DNA of 64,000 bases from Chamaecrista fasciculata (taxonomy: Eukaryota; Streptophyta; Magnoliopsida; Fabales; Fabaceae). Shown piece after piece: positions 40,826 to 51,400 of this stretch; the first letter of the stretch is position 1; each line of letters opens with the position of its first letter. The DNA lies in assembly GCA_003254925.1 (NCBI GenBank), contig QANZ01022661.1, forward strand, positions 81,704-145,703, written 5' to 3'. A model generated the notes under the pieces. That model made no database searches. It was given only the letters and a program-made list of their open reading frames with translations, and had not been told where the DNA came from. The translations under genes were made by a program, and so were the position numbers.

Positions 40826-43154
40826 TTAACTATCTTCCTCCTCTCGATGAAGTTGATCAAAAGAATACAGCAATGATGACCGCATGTTTGCTATTTCTAC
40901 AAGCGTCTCTAGTGCTGCAAAGAATTTTGATTGATACAAAGTGTTAAATTTCCTGGCTGTAAAGAATACACAGATGACTAAAACCATCTATGCTGATAAA
41001 GTGGCGGGACCAAGATCAAGAGTTCTGACATCAACCTCTCTCAAATGACAACTGGGAGGCACGAAGCTTTGGGGAAATTAATACTCCAAATACTGCCAGG
41101 GACTTGGAACGTTCTTTGTTAATCTAAGAAGGCACAGATATGATCCATGGCGTTACTCAACAGACAGGATTGGGATCAAGAAAGATAAAAATTCAAATAT
41201 ATAACTCCTATAATTTATTAACCATGTGAACTCTCATTAGCAATGATATTAGCGATTCAGTGCAAGAAAAATATACTTCTAAGTTCCAATGCATGTGCTA
41301 AAATAGGAAACTCATTACAGTAAACATATATATAGCGATAAGAGGAAGAGATAACATGTGTAGAACACTTACTTGATCATTGTCTGGAAGTCCTGACAAG
41401 TTTTTTACAACAGTCACCTCAGCAATTTCTTCAGCTAAATGTATAAGGAAATGAGAAACAGCAGACATGCTATTTATAATATATAGCAGCAGAAACAGAT
41501 GACAAACTCAATTAATATTTTCTCTGATGTGTATGCTTCATTTGACCCTAAATCATATTTAAATTACAGTATGCACGTCTTTAGAAAGTATTTGAATTAG
41601 GCTCAGTACTCATTCTCCCATTTACATCATACAGGAATGACGGAGAAAAGCATATCGTTCAATTGATGTATAGGGAGAAGTCAAGAAGATCACCATACCA
41701 GAAGATTGCAGCACGCTATTACTCTCTTCTAGCTGCATATTTTCATCTTCTGATGGATTGATTTCATGTTCTGCAGATACCCATTTGCGCAATGTGAAGC
41801 ATGGTTGCATTGCAACGGAGTCAACTGCAATTGTTCATATATCCAAAAAGATGATTATGTCATAGTAGTAGCATTTAGCAAGACAGAATCTTACCACCAT
41901 GAAGATGCATATGAACATTAGTTGCACAGTGAGGACAGCAAAATCAATGATATTATTTTAGAAATTGATTGTCAAGGAAATTCTTTTACCATCATGTTGG
42001 GTTATCTTTACTGATGTGGCAGCTGAATGCAATTTCATGTCCAACACAGAACTATTTATGCGTAAGCCACCCATGGAATGTCGAGCACCAGCTAAATCCA
42101 TCCATCCCTGTGTATGTTAGAGAAACAAAAGGACATTATACATATTTCTTAGTTGGCAGCGTAAAGGTTCAATTATGGGCATAACAATAGAATTGAGGTT
42201 CAACAACCTCTCTAGGAGCTGGTAATGAAGAATTTATAAAGTATGGCAACTAATAGTCAGCAAATCAACACTCAATTCTCGTTTGGTGTCTTCCAAATCC
42301 TCTAACCGATGCTGTCCATTCCCATCAGAAAAAACTCAATAGGAGAAATTATAATTAATTCAGTGCTATATGATAAACCAACTAATAGGCAGCAAGTGAA
42401 GAAGAAGAAGATGAGTGTTTATTAGAATCTTCCTAAACATGTGTACGGCTGTCGAGTTTGCTGACTTCAATCAGCTAACTTTGAACTAAATCAGAACAAG
42501 CTTCGTCAGCCCAAGAAAATTTGATGCTTCACTCAAATCAAAGGTTGCACTTTGAAACATTAATTCGAAGAAATATAATTGTATCAGTTTCTCATATGAT
42601 TTGAAAAAGTGACCATTTGTGATCTTGTCCAAATGCGTCAATTCATCGATGCCCTTTCTTATGAGTAACTTCAAACAAAACTTACGAGGTACAATTTAAA
42701 TTACACTAGAGCGTTTGGGGCCCTCTTGGTTCTGTTTTGCCTAGTGCTGTACTGATAAAATCAGGCAATAAACTGCACAGTTTGAACGTAAATGTCAATT
42801 TACGGCAGAAAATCATTTTCCTTTCCCTGATAGAAACAGATAAAACGAATAAACTATTAGGATCGGGAGCAACTAACGAAACCATTACTTAAACGAAAAC
42901 CTAGTATAAGAGGCGTATAAATAAATTCCTAAACATCCAAGAACCATGGCAGAATCATAAGAAAATGTAGGAATCGGTCTTTGTACCTGACGAAGTGTGG
43001 AAGACAATGCATCAAATAGGGTTAGGTAGTTATGCATAGAGTCCAGAAACTGCAACGCAAGTTTCTCTTCTACTCCAGGTTGCAGTCGTGGTCGTCGCAG
43101 CTGCAACTGCTGTTCTGCTTCATCTACTTCCGTTCTCTGATCTTCGTCTTCCAT
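40826..43154 (-). CDS. VMA22/CCDC115-like V-ATPase assembly factor, 6 exons
   Basis: Exons in transcript order 43154-42987, 42107-41990, 41824-41699, 41434-41373, 41123-41036 and 40914-40826 sum to 651 nt, 216 aa, all GT-AG with consistent phase. Vma22/CCDC115 proteins sit at the ER with Vma12 and Vma21 and help assemble the membrane sector of the vacuolar H+-ATPase; the plant homolog is little studied. Family landmarks: an acidic and Gln/Arg-rich N-terminus, helix EEKLALQFLDSMHNYLTLFDAL, the signature GWMDLAGARHSMGGLRI, an acidic variable middle, then AVFGVLISPKLRASQLSFERALETLVEIANMRSSL and an acidic end REEEDS. The signature order matches human CCDC115 (GWLSLAKARYAMG ... WFGILVPHSLRQAQASF). 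No signal peptide or membrane helix. Assignment rests on remembered motifs, not on an alignment. Confidence 0.75.
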
Positions 43155-43752
43155 GGGATTTTACGCGCTCTTTGCGATGAGGCTGCTTAGATCTTTCAAA
43201 TCTTCACACATCCGGTAAGTCCTTTATGATTGGGTATTTGGGTTTATTGCATCAATGCATTATATTTTACCAATTAGCTTCTTCTTCTTTTTTTCGGTGA
43301 ATATTTTACCAATTAGTTTATTATGGGATTCGATTCTTTACATTTTCTGCTTTATGTATTTTTCGATTCTTTACATTTTCTGCTTTGTGTATTTTTTTTA
43401 GAGTCAGATAGAAAAAGAAAGAAAAGATAAGAGAGAAAATATAANCTGCTTAGATCTTTCAAATCTTGACACATCCGGTAAGTCCTTTATGATTGGGTTT
43501 ATTGCATCAATGCATTATATTTTACCAATTAGCTTCTTCTTCTTTTTTTCGGTGAATATTTTACCAATTAGTAATAGTGAACCTTGATCAATTTCGCCTA
43601 ATTTATCTTCCTTCTTATTCTACTGGAGAAATTTTAACATTGAGTTAGGTTTTTTTTTCTCTTCTTTTATCTTTCATACTCTAAAAAAAATGTAGAAGAG
43701 AAAAAGTTAGATAATTCATTTCTGTTTATTATATATAGTAACAGACGGAAGT

Positions 43753-43937
43753 GGATCCTCTGCATTCTCATCCTCTGCATTTTCTGTGCAGTTTAGAGAG
43801 ATAAAGAAAGAAGTAGAGAGAGAATGTGTGGGTCCTACAAAATAAAAAATATGTGGGACCCACATTTTCTCTCTCTACCTCTTCCTTTATCTCCCTAAAA
43901 TGCACAAAAATGCACCAAATCAAAATGCAGAGGATCC
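43753..43937. mobile_element. Fold-back MITE with GGATCCTCTGCATT termini
   Basis: 185 bp. GGATCCTCTGCATT at the left is exactly mirrored by AATGCAGAGGATCC at the right, and the inner arms also pair (gtgggtccta / tgtgggacccac, agagagagaatgtg / cacattttctctctct), so nearly the whole element folds into one hairpin. The left end shows the terminal motif twice. Confidence 0.7.
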
Positions 43938-44927
43938 ATATCACAGTCACACAATCATTTTTTTCCTCTTACTTTACAAGATAACTTGAGCCATCAACTA
44001 ATGGTACCAAATAACAAAGTAATCAACTAACAGAAGTATAGAACCACATGTTAGATAAAATAAGAGTGATTAACATTTTAGAAACACAATATATTTTAAT
44101 CATCCACACACATACTTATAATAATAATTTTCAATTTAATCATGTAAAGATTATTTCGGTCAAATTAATCATTTAAATATGATATTTCTTATAATGTTAT
44201 ATTTATATTTAAATTTTATCTATAATTTGATGATTCGATTAAAAAAATATCAAATTATAAATTTTTACTTACATAGAAGTATGGAATTAATGTTATGTTA
44301 ATTTAACCATTAACACTTTGGCCAAAAAATAAAAATTTTACCATTAACACTAGAAGAAAATTATGTATAAAAATAACATTTAAATGAGTTTTTATTTTTG
44401 AGGGACTAACATTTAAAATATATTTTTCTCTTACATATATAACATAAAACTTGTATGGGAGTAAAATAACAAAAGAAGTCTAAAAATAGCTAATTTAAGT
44501 AATTGATATGCGAGAGAAAAGTGATATTTTAATCTAATAAAATATATTATTAGTGGTGTCAACTAAATCTACCCAAAAGAAATTGTTTATAGTATGTTAG
44601 ATTATATATTTGGTTCTCATACTTTGACCGAAATTTGAAGTCAATGCATACACTTTAATTTGTAGACATAAATACCTACATGGAAGGAGGAAGAAAACGC
44701 AAATGCTTGCTGATCCAGAAGTGCAACTTTTTTCTTATTTAATTCAAACAACCCATTAATGTTAGCTTTCGTGATTTACCATAAGATATTAAAATACCCA
44801 AGCAAAGGAATACATAGATTAAAAACAAAAATAGCAGAGGCCAAAATTGACTATGGAAAATAATTTAATATATGATATATATATATATTAATTATAAACA
44901 CTGTATACATTAAAGTAAAAAAATATT

Positions 44928-45260
44928 GGCAAAAACATTAATTTCGTCCTCAATTTGTTTTTGTTGTCAATTTTTTTTTCGATATTTTACATTTTGATCG
45001 ATTTTATCTTTTGACTAACTTCGTCCAATAAATTAATGACATATTGCATCATGTTTTTTAATCTGAGTTAGGATTTGAGTTTTTTTTCTATCAATTTTAC
45101 ATTATATATCATTAATTAAGTAGATTCTATCATTAACACTTGGTTTAAATAAGAGCAAAGGATAAATTTGATAGAAATGTGAAATATTGAGGATGAAATT
45201 GATTGCAAAAAAAAAATCGACGATTGATATAAAATTCGGAGACGAAATTAATACTTTTTG
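44928..45260. mobile_element. Second copy of the WOX-intron MITE family
   Basis: Shares the order of motifs with 25306-25685: ggcaaaa start, 'atttcgtcc', 'ttgactaactt..taaattaatga', 'gagttaggatttgag', 'aatgtgaaatattgaggatgaaattga', and a mirrored end. Diverged, about 330 bp. Confidence 0.6.
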
Positions 45261-45560
45261 AAAAAAAAATACCAAAATGAAATCTCAAGAACCGAATGAA
45301 CAATGAAAAATAAATAAGATAAAAATATGAACATCTTGATTTCATATAATTCAACATGAATAATTATATATAAATATCAAAATATAATTATACAAAGTTT
45401 TCTTAATTTGATGTATACATAGTAGTTACTAGTTAGTATGGTTTGGACTGATGGGCGTAGATTCTCCAAAATGATTAGTGCATGATATTTATTACCGGGT
45501 GTCTTAGCTAGCCAACCTGGATTTCGAAAGCCAAGTGGTTCCACCCTCTCTCTCTCTCTC

Positions 45561-46609
45561 TATAATATATACGACCTGATGACTGTTTGCATTGAGTCAA
45601 CTTTCTCTCTCTTGCTGTTCTCTATTGTTTTTTGAACAAAGTTTTTTTTTTCCAACTTCTTCTCTTATTTTGTTCCTCCTTTCTCGTCCTCTCACCTATA
45701 CGCTCTCAACTTCACCTCCTTTTCCTTCCTTCTACCTTCTCCACTCTCCCAATTCCCATTCCAATTCTTCATCCTGCTACACCGACACATATGTACTGTA
45801 ATCAACCTTCCTTCAGGATTCTATTTTCCTATTTTTGCTCAATTGTCAGACTCCAAGTAGGGTTTTTGCAGAGGATCCTTGCTGTTTCTTAGAGGTCCGG
45901 GAAAAGGTACGCTTCTTGATAACCCCACCTTTTGGTTTTCATGATTTCTATTGAGAATTTTTTTGTATTCTGTTACAGAATTCGTGGTTATTAAGGTCGT
46001 TCATGGTCACTTTGTAGTTTGATGAATTAGGCCGAGCTTAGTCTTTGCTCTGAACGTTTTAATTTTTGATTGAGTCTTAATTACTTGCAACACTTCTCTG
46101 TTTCTAATGTATTCAAGTTAAAGGCAAGTTGGATTCATTTGTGTATATCACCGGGAGATCCTAATAATTCCGATTCATAATTACTAATAGTGAACCTTGA
46201 TCAATTTCGCCTAATTTATCTTCCTTCTTATTCTACTGGAGAAATTTTAACATTGAGTTAGGTTTTGACTTCATCCGGTGAGCAATTCAAGGATTTTTTT
46301 TCAAAAAAATTCAAGTTAACTTCATAAATCATTCATTTTCAATTTTAATCTGGAGTTCTGGACTGCTGATATGTTATTATATTCCTAGCTCTTTATTACA
46401 TCCATATTTTTGGCATTTCTATAATGTATTGTGTGGAACACTGGAACCACATCAGGTTGGATCCTGGTTTCAAATGATATTTCTTAGCCACAGCATGCTT
46501 TTTTATTACAATAAAGCTTCTTCATTATATTACTTCTCTTAAGAAACCATTAATTATAAATTTATAATCTCAGAACATTTTCTTGATGTCAAGTTTATTG
46601 TGGCAATAG
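45561..46609 (+). promoter_or_regulatory. PUB promoter, leader exon and leader intron
   Basis: A CT-repeat and TATA-like stretch (ctctctctctctataatata, 45547-45568) precede a pyrimidine-rich leader exon ending at 45906 (AAAG|GTACGC). A leader intron then runs to an acceptor at 46609 (CAATAG|G), 10 bp before the start codon. The leader holds an upstream ORF of 33 codons, 45791-45892 (MYCNQPSF...), wholly in the first exon. The layout is inferred from splice consensus only. Confidence 0.5.
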
Positions 46610-46619
46610 GCTGCTGAAT

Positions 46620-49600
46620 ATGATGGCTGCAAGCTGGGATGGAAGTAATGACCCTGGCAGCCAGTCAGATGAGAGCTATCATTTTGAGAGGCTACACATT
46701 GAGCCTATTTATGATGCTTTTGTATGTCCTCTGACAAAGCAAATTATGCGTGATCCTGTTACATTAGAAAATGGGCAAACTTTTGAACGTGAAGCAATTG
46801 AAAAATGGTTCAAGGAATGCAAGGAGAGTGGGCGGAAACCAGTTTGCCCTTTGACTCTCAAAGAACTAAGAAGCACAGAACTGAATCCTAGTATAGCTTT
46901 GCGTAACACCATTGAAGAGTGGACCGCGAGAAATGAAGCTGCACAGTTGGACATGGCTCGTAGGTCTTTGAATGTGGGCAGTCCAGAAAATGAAACTCTA
47001 CAGGCTTTACATTATGTCCGACATATCTGCCAAAGAAGTCGATCTAATAAGCATATTGTCCGCAGTTCGGGCCTTATACCGATGATTATTGACATGTTGA
47101 AGAGCAGCCACCGTAAAGTTCGTTGTAGAGCTTTGGAAACCCTCAGAGTTGTGGTGGAAGAAGATGATGAGAATAAGGTTGTCACAGGTTTGCTGGTTGT
47201 CTTTTCTTTGTCTTTCATATATGGATCACATCTCATCAGTGTGATTGCCTTTTAAGGCTGATTATTAACATCTGCTCTTTGCTCTGAAGGAATTGTTGGC
47301 TGAAGGGGACACTGTGCGCACAATAGTAAAGTTCCTTTCCCATGAGCTCTCCAAAGAAAGGGAGGAAGCTGTCTCTTTGCTTTATGAGCTCTCAAAATCT
47401 GAAACTTTGTGTGAGAAGATAGGTTCAATCAATGGAGCTATTCTTATATTAGTTGGAATGACAAGTAGCAAATCAGAAGATATTTTGACTGTTGAGAAGG
47501 CTGATAAGACGTTGGAGAATCTGGAGAAGTGTGAGAATAATGTGCGGCAGATGGCTGAAAGTGGTAGACTGCAGCCTCTTCTGACACAGCTTCTTGAAGG
47601 TGCTTATGCTCTCCAAGTTCCTCCCCTCCCCCTTTTGAGTTATATCAATATTCTCATTCTGTGATAATTTTATGCAGCATTTAACGTAAATTTTCAACAG
47701 TCTAATATGCTGAACCAACATATGTTATTCTGAAGATGGCTTGCTTGAGTTTTATTTTCTTTTGAAGAATTATTTTGGTGGGTAAGGGAAGGGATTATTT
47801 ATTTGGTCTGGAAAGGGCCACATGCATAAGAATTAGGTAACAATAACCTGATTTTTGTGAGAGGTGTGTCGTTCCTACTGAAGATTGACAACAATTTTTT
47901 TTTTTTTGTTTAGGGTGGGTTGGGGGAGGGGATTGCTTATGACTCTTACTATTTACATTTCTGGTTGAATATATTGGTTTCCAGCAGTTACGTAGTAGCC
48001 TTGGAGAGAGGCTGGAAATATTATAGAATGTAGATATTGATTAACTTGTATTGTTGTGGAGGATATTCAATTGTGTTCAAATAAATTTTAACATTACCAA
48101 CGCTAAATGTTGGAGAGTAAGATTTGTCATGTGTCTCTGAATAACTCTATATTCCTCTGTAAGTATCAAGCTACAATATCAATTTTTTGTTTGAATGTTT
48201 GCAGGTCCACCAGAAACTAAGTTGTCCATGGCTGGATACCTTGGTGAGCTGGTTTTGAATAATGATGTAAAGGTTTTTGTCGCTATAACTGTGGGTTCAT
48301 CTCTGATCAATATAATGAAAAGTGGAAATATGCAATCAAGAGAAGCATCACTGAAAGCTCTTAATCAGATATCATCCTGTGAGCCAAGTGCAAAGGTTTT
48401 GATCGAGGCTGGAATACTTTCACCTCTTGTTCATGACCTTTTTGCAGTGGGTCCTAATCAGCTTCCAATGCGACTGAAAGAGGTCTCTGCTACTATTCTT
48501 GCCAGCATTGTGAACTCAGGAGATGACTTTGATTCCATCCCACTGGGACCTGATCATCAAACTCTGGTGTCAGAGGACATAGTTCATAATCTACTTCATC
48601 TTATTAGCAACACCGGTCCAGCTATTGAATGCAAACTTCTTCAGGTTCTTGTTGGACTTACTAGTTCTCAAACTACTGTCCTCAGTGTTGTTGCTGCTAT
48701 CAAAAGCTCAGGCGCCACTATTAGCCTCGTTCAATTCATTGAGGCTCCACAGAAAGATTTACGCGTGGCTTCCATAAAACTTCTTCAGAATCTGTCTCCC
48801 CACATGGGTCAGGAACTAGCTGATGCACTACGTGGTTCAGTTGGACAGCTTGGTAGTCTAATTAAAGTCATATCAGAAAACACAGGAATCAGTGAAGAGC
48901 AGGCAGCAGCTGTTGGGCTTTTGGCTGACCTACCTGAGAGGGATTTAGGGCTCACGAGACAGATGATAGATGAAGGTGCCTTTCAGCTGGTCCACTCTAG
49001 AGTAATTACCATCAGGCAGGGGGACGTCAGAGGCAGTCGCTTTGTGACACCATTTCTTGAAGGACTTGTGAAGATTCTTGCAAGGGCTACATATGTCTTG
49101 GCTGATGAGCCTGATGCCGTTGCATTCTGCCGTGAGTATAATCTTGCTGCACTGTTTATTGAACTGCTTCAGGCCAATGGACTCGATAACGTACAGATGG
49201 TTTCTGCTACTGCTTTGGAGAATCTATCCCTAGAATCAAAGAATTTAACAAGATTGCCTGAGGTGCCATCTCCTGGATTTTGTGCCTCAATTTTTCCATG
49301 CCTCAGCAAACAACCTGTGATAACAGGACTCTGTAGACTCCACCGAGGGTTGTGTTCGTTGAAGGAATCATTTTGCCTCTATGAAGGGCAGGCAGTACAC
49401 AAGTTAGTAGCTCTACTAGACCACACGAATGTGAGTGTGGTTGAGGCAGCACTTGCAGCCTTATCTACATTGTTAGAAGATGAAGTTGATATTGAGCAAG
49501 GGGTGATGGTGCTGTGTGAAGCCGAGGGAGTTAAGCAGATACTGGATGTGTTACTTGAGAAACGGTCAGAAAATCTGAGGAGGAGAGCAGTTTGGGTAGT

Positions 49601-49781
49601 TGAGAGAGTTCTGCGAACTGATGAGATAGCATATGAAGTTTCCGGAGATCCAAATGTGAGTACAGCACTTGTTGATGCATTCCAACATGGTGACTATCGA
49701 ACTCGGCAGATTGCAGAGCGTGCTCTTAAGCATGTGGATAAGATTCCCAACTTCTCAGGAATTTTTCCAAACATGGGATAG
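46620..49781 (+). CDS. U-box/ARM-repeat E3 ubiquitin ligase, PUB43/44 type
   Basis: Exons 46620-47177, 47290-47599 and 48205-49781 sum to 2445 nt, 814 aa, close to the roughly 810 aa of Arabidopsis PUB43/44 (SAUL1 group). The U-box recruits E2-ubiquitin and the ARM repeats bind targets; SAUL1-type ligases act at the plasma membrane in senescence control and immunity. The U-box runs about 29-104 (EPIYDAFVCPLTKQIMRDPVTLENGQTFE...CPLTLKEL..ELNPSIALRNTIEEW), with the Pro and hydrophobic positions that replace RING zinc ligands. Tandem ARM repeats follow from about residue 130 to the end (for example LKALNQISSCEPSAKVLIEAGI, ALAALSTLLEDEVDIEQGV). Exon 2 starts in GDTVRTIVKFLSHELSKEREEAVSLLYELSKSE, a phrase I recognise from PUB44-like proteins. 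The first of two adjacent ATGs was taken. The exon 1 donor at 47178 was chosen because other nearby GTs break the frame. Confidence 0.93.
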
Positions 49782-51400
49782 GCATATATATATATAGGTA
49801 TAGGCATAGGCCCCTTCCACTTCCACTTCCACTTTCACATGCCTCAGAGTCAGGCTACAAATATTTGTATGTAATCTTCACTTATCAGTCGGTCAGCTGA
49901 GTCTATTTTATTTTATTATTAAGATTGTAATCTGCTTTGCATCTAAATGCAGTTCAAGTTCTCTTGTACACGAATTACCCATTCTTTTTGAAGGCACCAA
50001 CAGATGTTTATTTGTTGGTGGTGATTGTGTAGCTATTTTGCGAATGTGGAAAGAGATAAAACCTGTGTTATTCTGTGCTTCCTTTCCTTTATTATAATTA
50101 TAATTAGGCAAAACACCCTTTCGTGCCCCTAACGTTTGTGGTGCTTTTCAGTTATGCCCCTAACGTTTCATTTGTGTTAATTGTGCCCCCAATGTGAAAC
50201 ATTAGTTTCAATTATGCCTCCACCCTTGTTAGTGTACTGTTTTTCAGAACTTTTGAATTCGATTCGTGTTCGTTTCAGTTTGTTTTGATAAATAAGTTTA
50301 TAAGTACTCATCTTCGGCTCCTAAGGATCATTTTGCACGTGGAAATTTTGAGAAAACTACTTCGTTTTGCTGCATTTCGTTTTGGTCCTTTTTAGGGTTC
50401 ATCGAGTCTGATTTTCTTCGGATTTTGGGCTATTTTGAGCTTACTTTGAAATTAATCCAAGCAATCAAATTTGTGACATGCGAAAATTAAAACCCATATG
50501 AAATCTGATCAAAACCGAACTCAAATCGTGCAAAAATGGTGCTTTTTTGTGGATGATTGAAATTGGGGACATAATTGAAACTAACGTTTCACATTAGGGG
50601 CACAACTGACACAAATGAAACGTTAGGGGCATAATTGAAAATCAACGCAAACGTTAGGGGCACAAAAGGGTGTTTTGCTTCATCGTTATTTAAGTCCTCA
50701 ATTGCTTTTCAAAAAAAAAGTCCTCAATTGTGAGGACTGGTGGAGTTAGTGATGGTGCATGATTCATAAGCAGATACATAAACCTATTACCACCGTCCCT
50801 CCTCTCTCGCATGATTATATATGCAGGCAGCACGTTCGCTCTAGTGTGAGCAGGTTCGCTTTATATGATCAATCCTAATAAAAACAAATAGTGTGAGCAG
50901 GTTCGCTTTATATTCATCGCTTTAAAAATCTGATAGTTGATATGTTATCTTATTAAGCATTTCATGCAAAGCAGCCATATCAATTGCCAATATATATGGC
51001 ATGGTCCTTGTTGAATCTTGTACAAAATTTCTTTCCAAATGTATACGTGAGAACTTGAGATAAGGCATGTCAAGCATATAAACATACAATTAGTGAATCC
51101 AGCGAACCTTGAGATCCTTCATGCGCAACTCATGATAACAATTCCTAAAACAGGATAAATTATAAATAGAGCATGAAAAATGTAAGTTCATTCGGGGGGG
51201 AGTCCAACCTTATGACTGGTGTTGAGAAACGAATTAAGTAAAAAAGTACAAGTGCAACACAGAAACTGAGACCTTGCAGAAGACATGTCCGTATACAATT
51301 TTATGCAGAAAATATAACGCTCGACTTACTGATTATATTGTATCCTGAAACAGCTTAGGGGAAGAAGAAATGATATTCAACATAAGCCCCTCAAATAACT
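49782..51400. other. Convergent intergenic region (PUB 3' flank, F-box 3' flank)
   Basis: Starts with the PUB 3' untranslated region and holds the TIR element at 50106-50679. A direct repeat 'agtgtgagcaggttcgcttt' occurs at about 50844 and 50889. The end is the 3' flank of the minus-strand F-box gene. No gene of its own. Confidence 0.55.
50106..50679. mobile_element. TIR element with 'cccctaacgttt' termini
   Basis: The left end AGGCAAAACACCCTTTCGTG, with repeated 'gcccctaacgttt', is mirrored over about 115 bp by the right end (aacgttagggg ... aaagggtgttttgct). About 570 bp, non-coding, inserted just past the PUB polyadenylation region. Family not certain (Mutator-like or other long-TIR MITE). 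Confidence 0.6.

Larger units (their letters stand above)
43155..45560. other. Divergent intergenic region between the VMA22-like and PUB genes
   Basis: Contains a duplicated segment of about 125 bp (43183-43318 and 43446-43571) around the single N at 43445. It also holds an 80-bp copy of PUB leader-intron sequence (43572-43653), a perfect fold-back MITE (43753-43937) and a copy of the WOX-intron MITE family (44928-45260). No coding exon recognised; the two flanking genes are transcribed away from each other. Confidence 0.6.

Noticed and set aside
45592-45801. Ser/Leu-rich frame before the PUB gene
   Set aside because: It lacks an ATG start and lies in the pyrimidine-rich leader exon; composition explains it.
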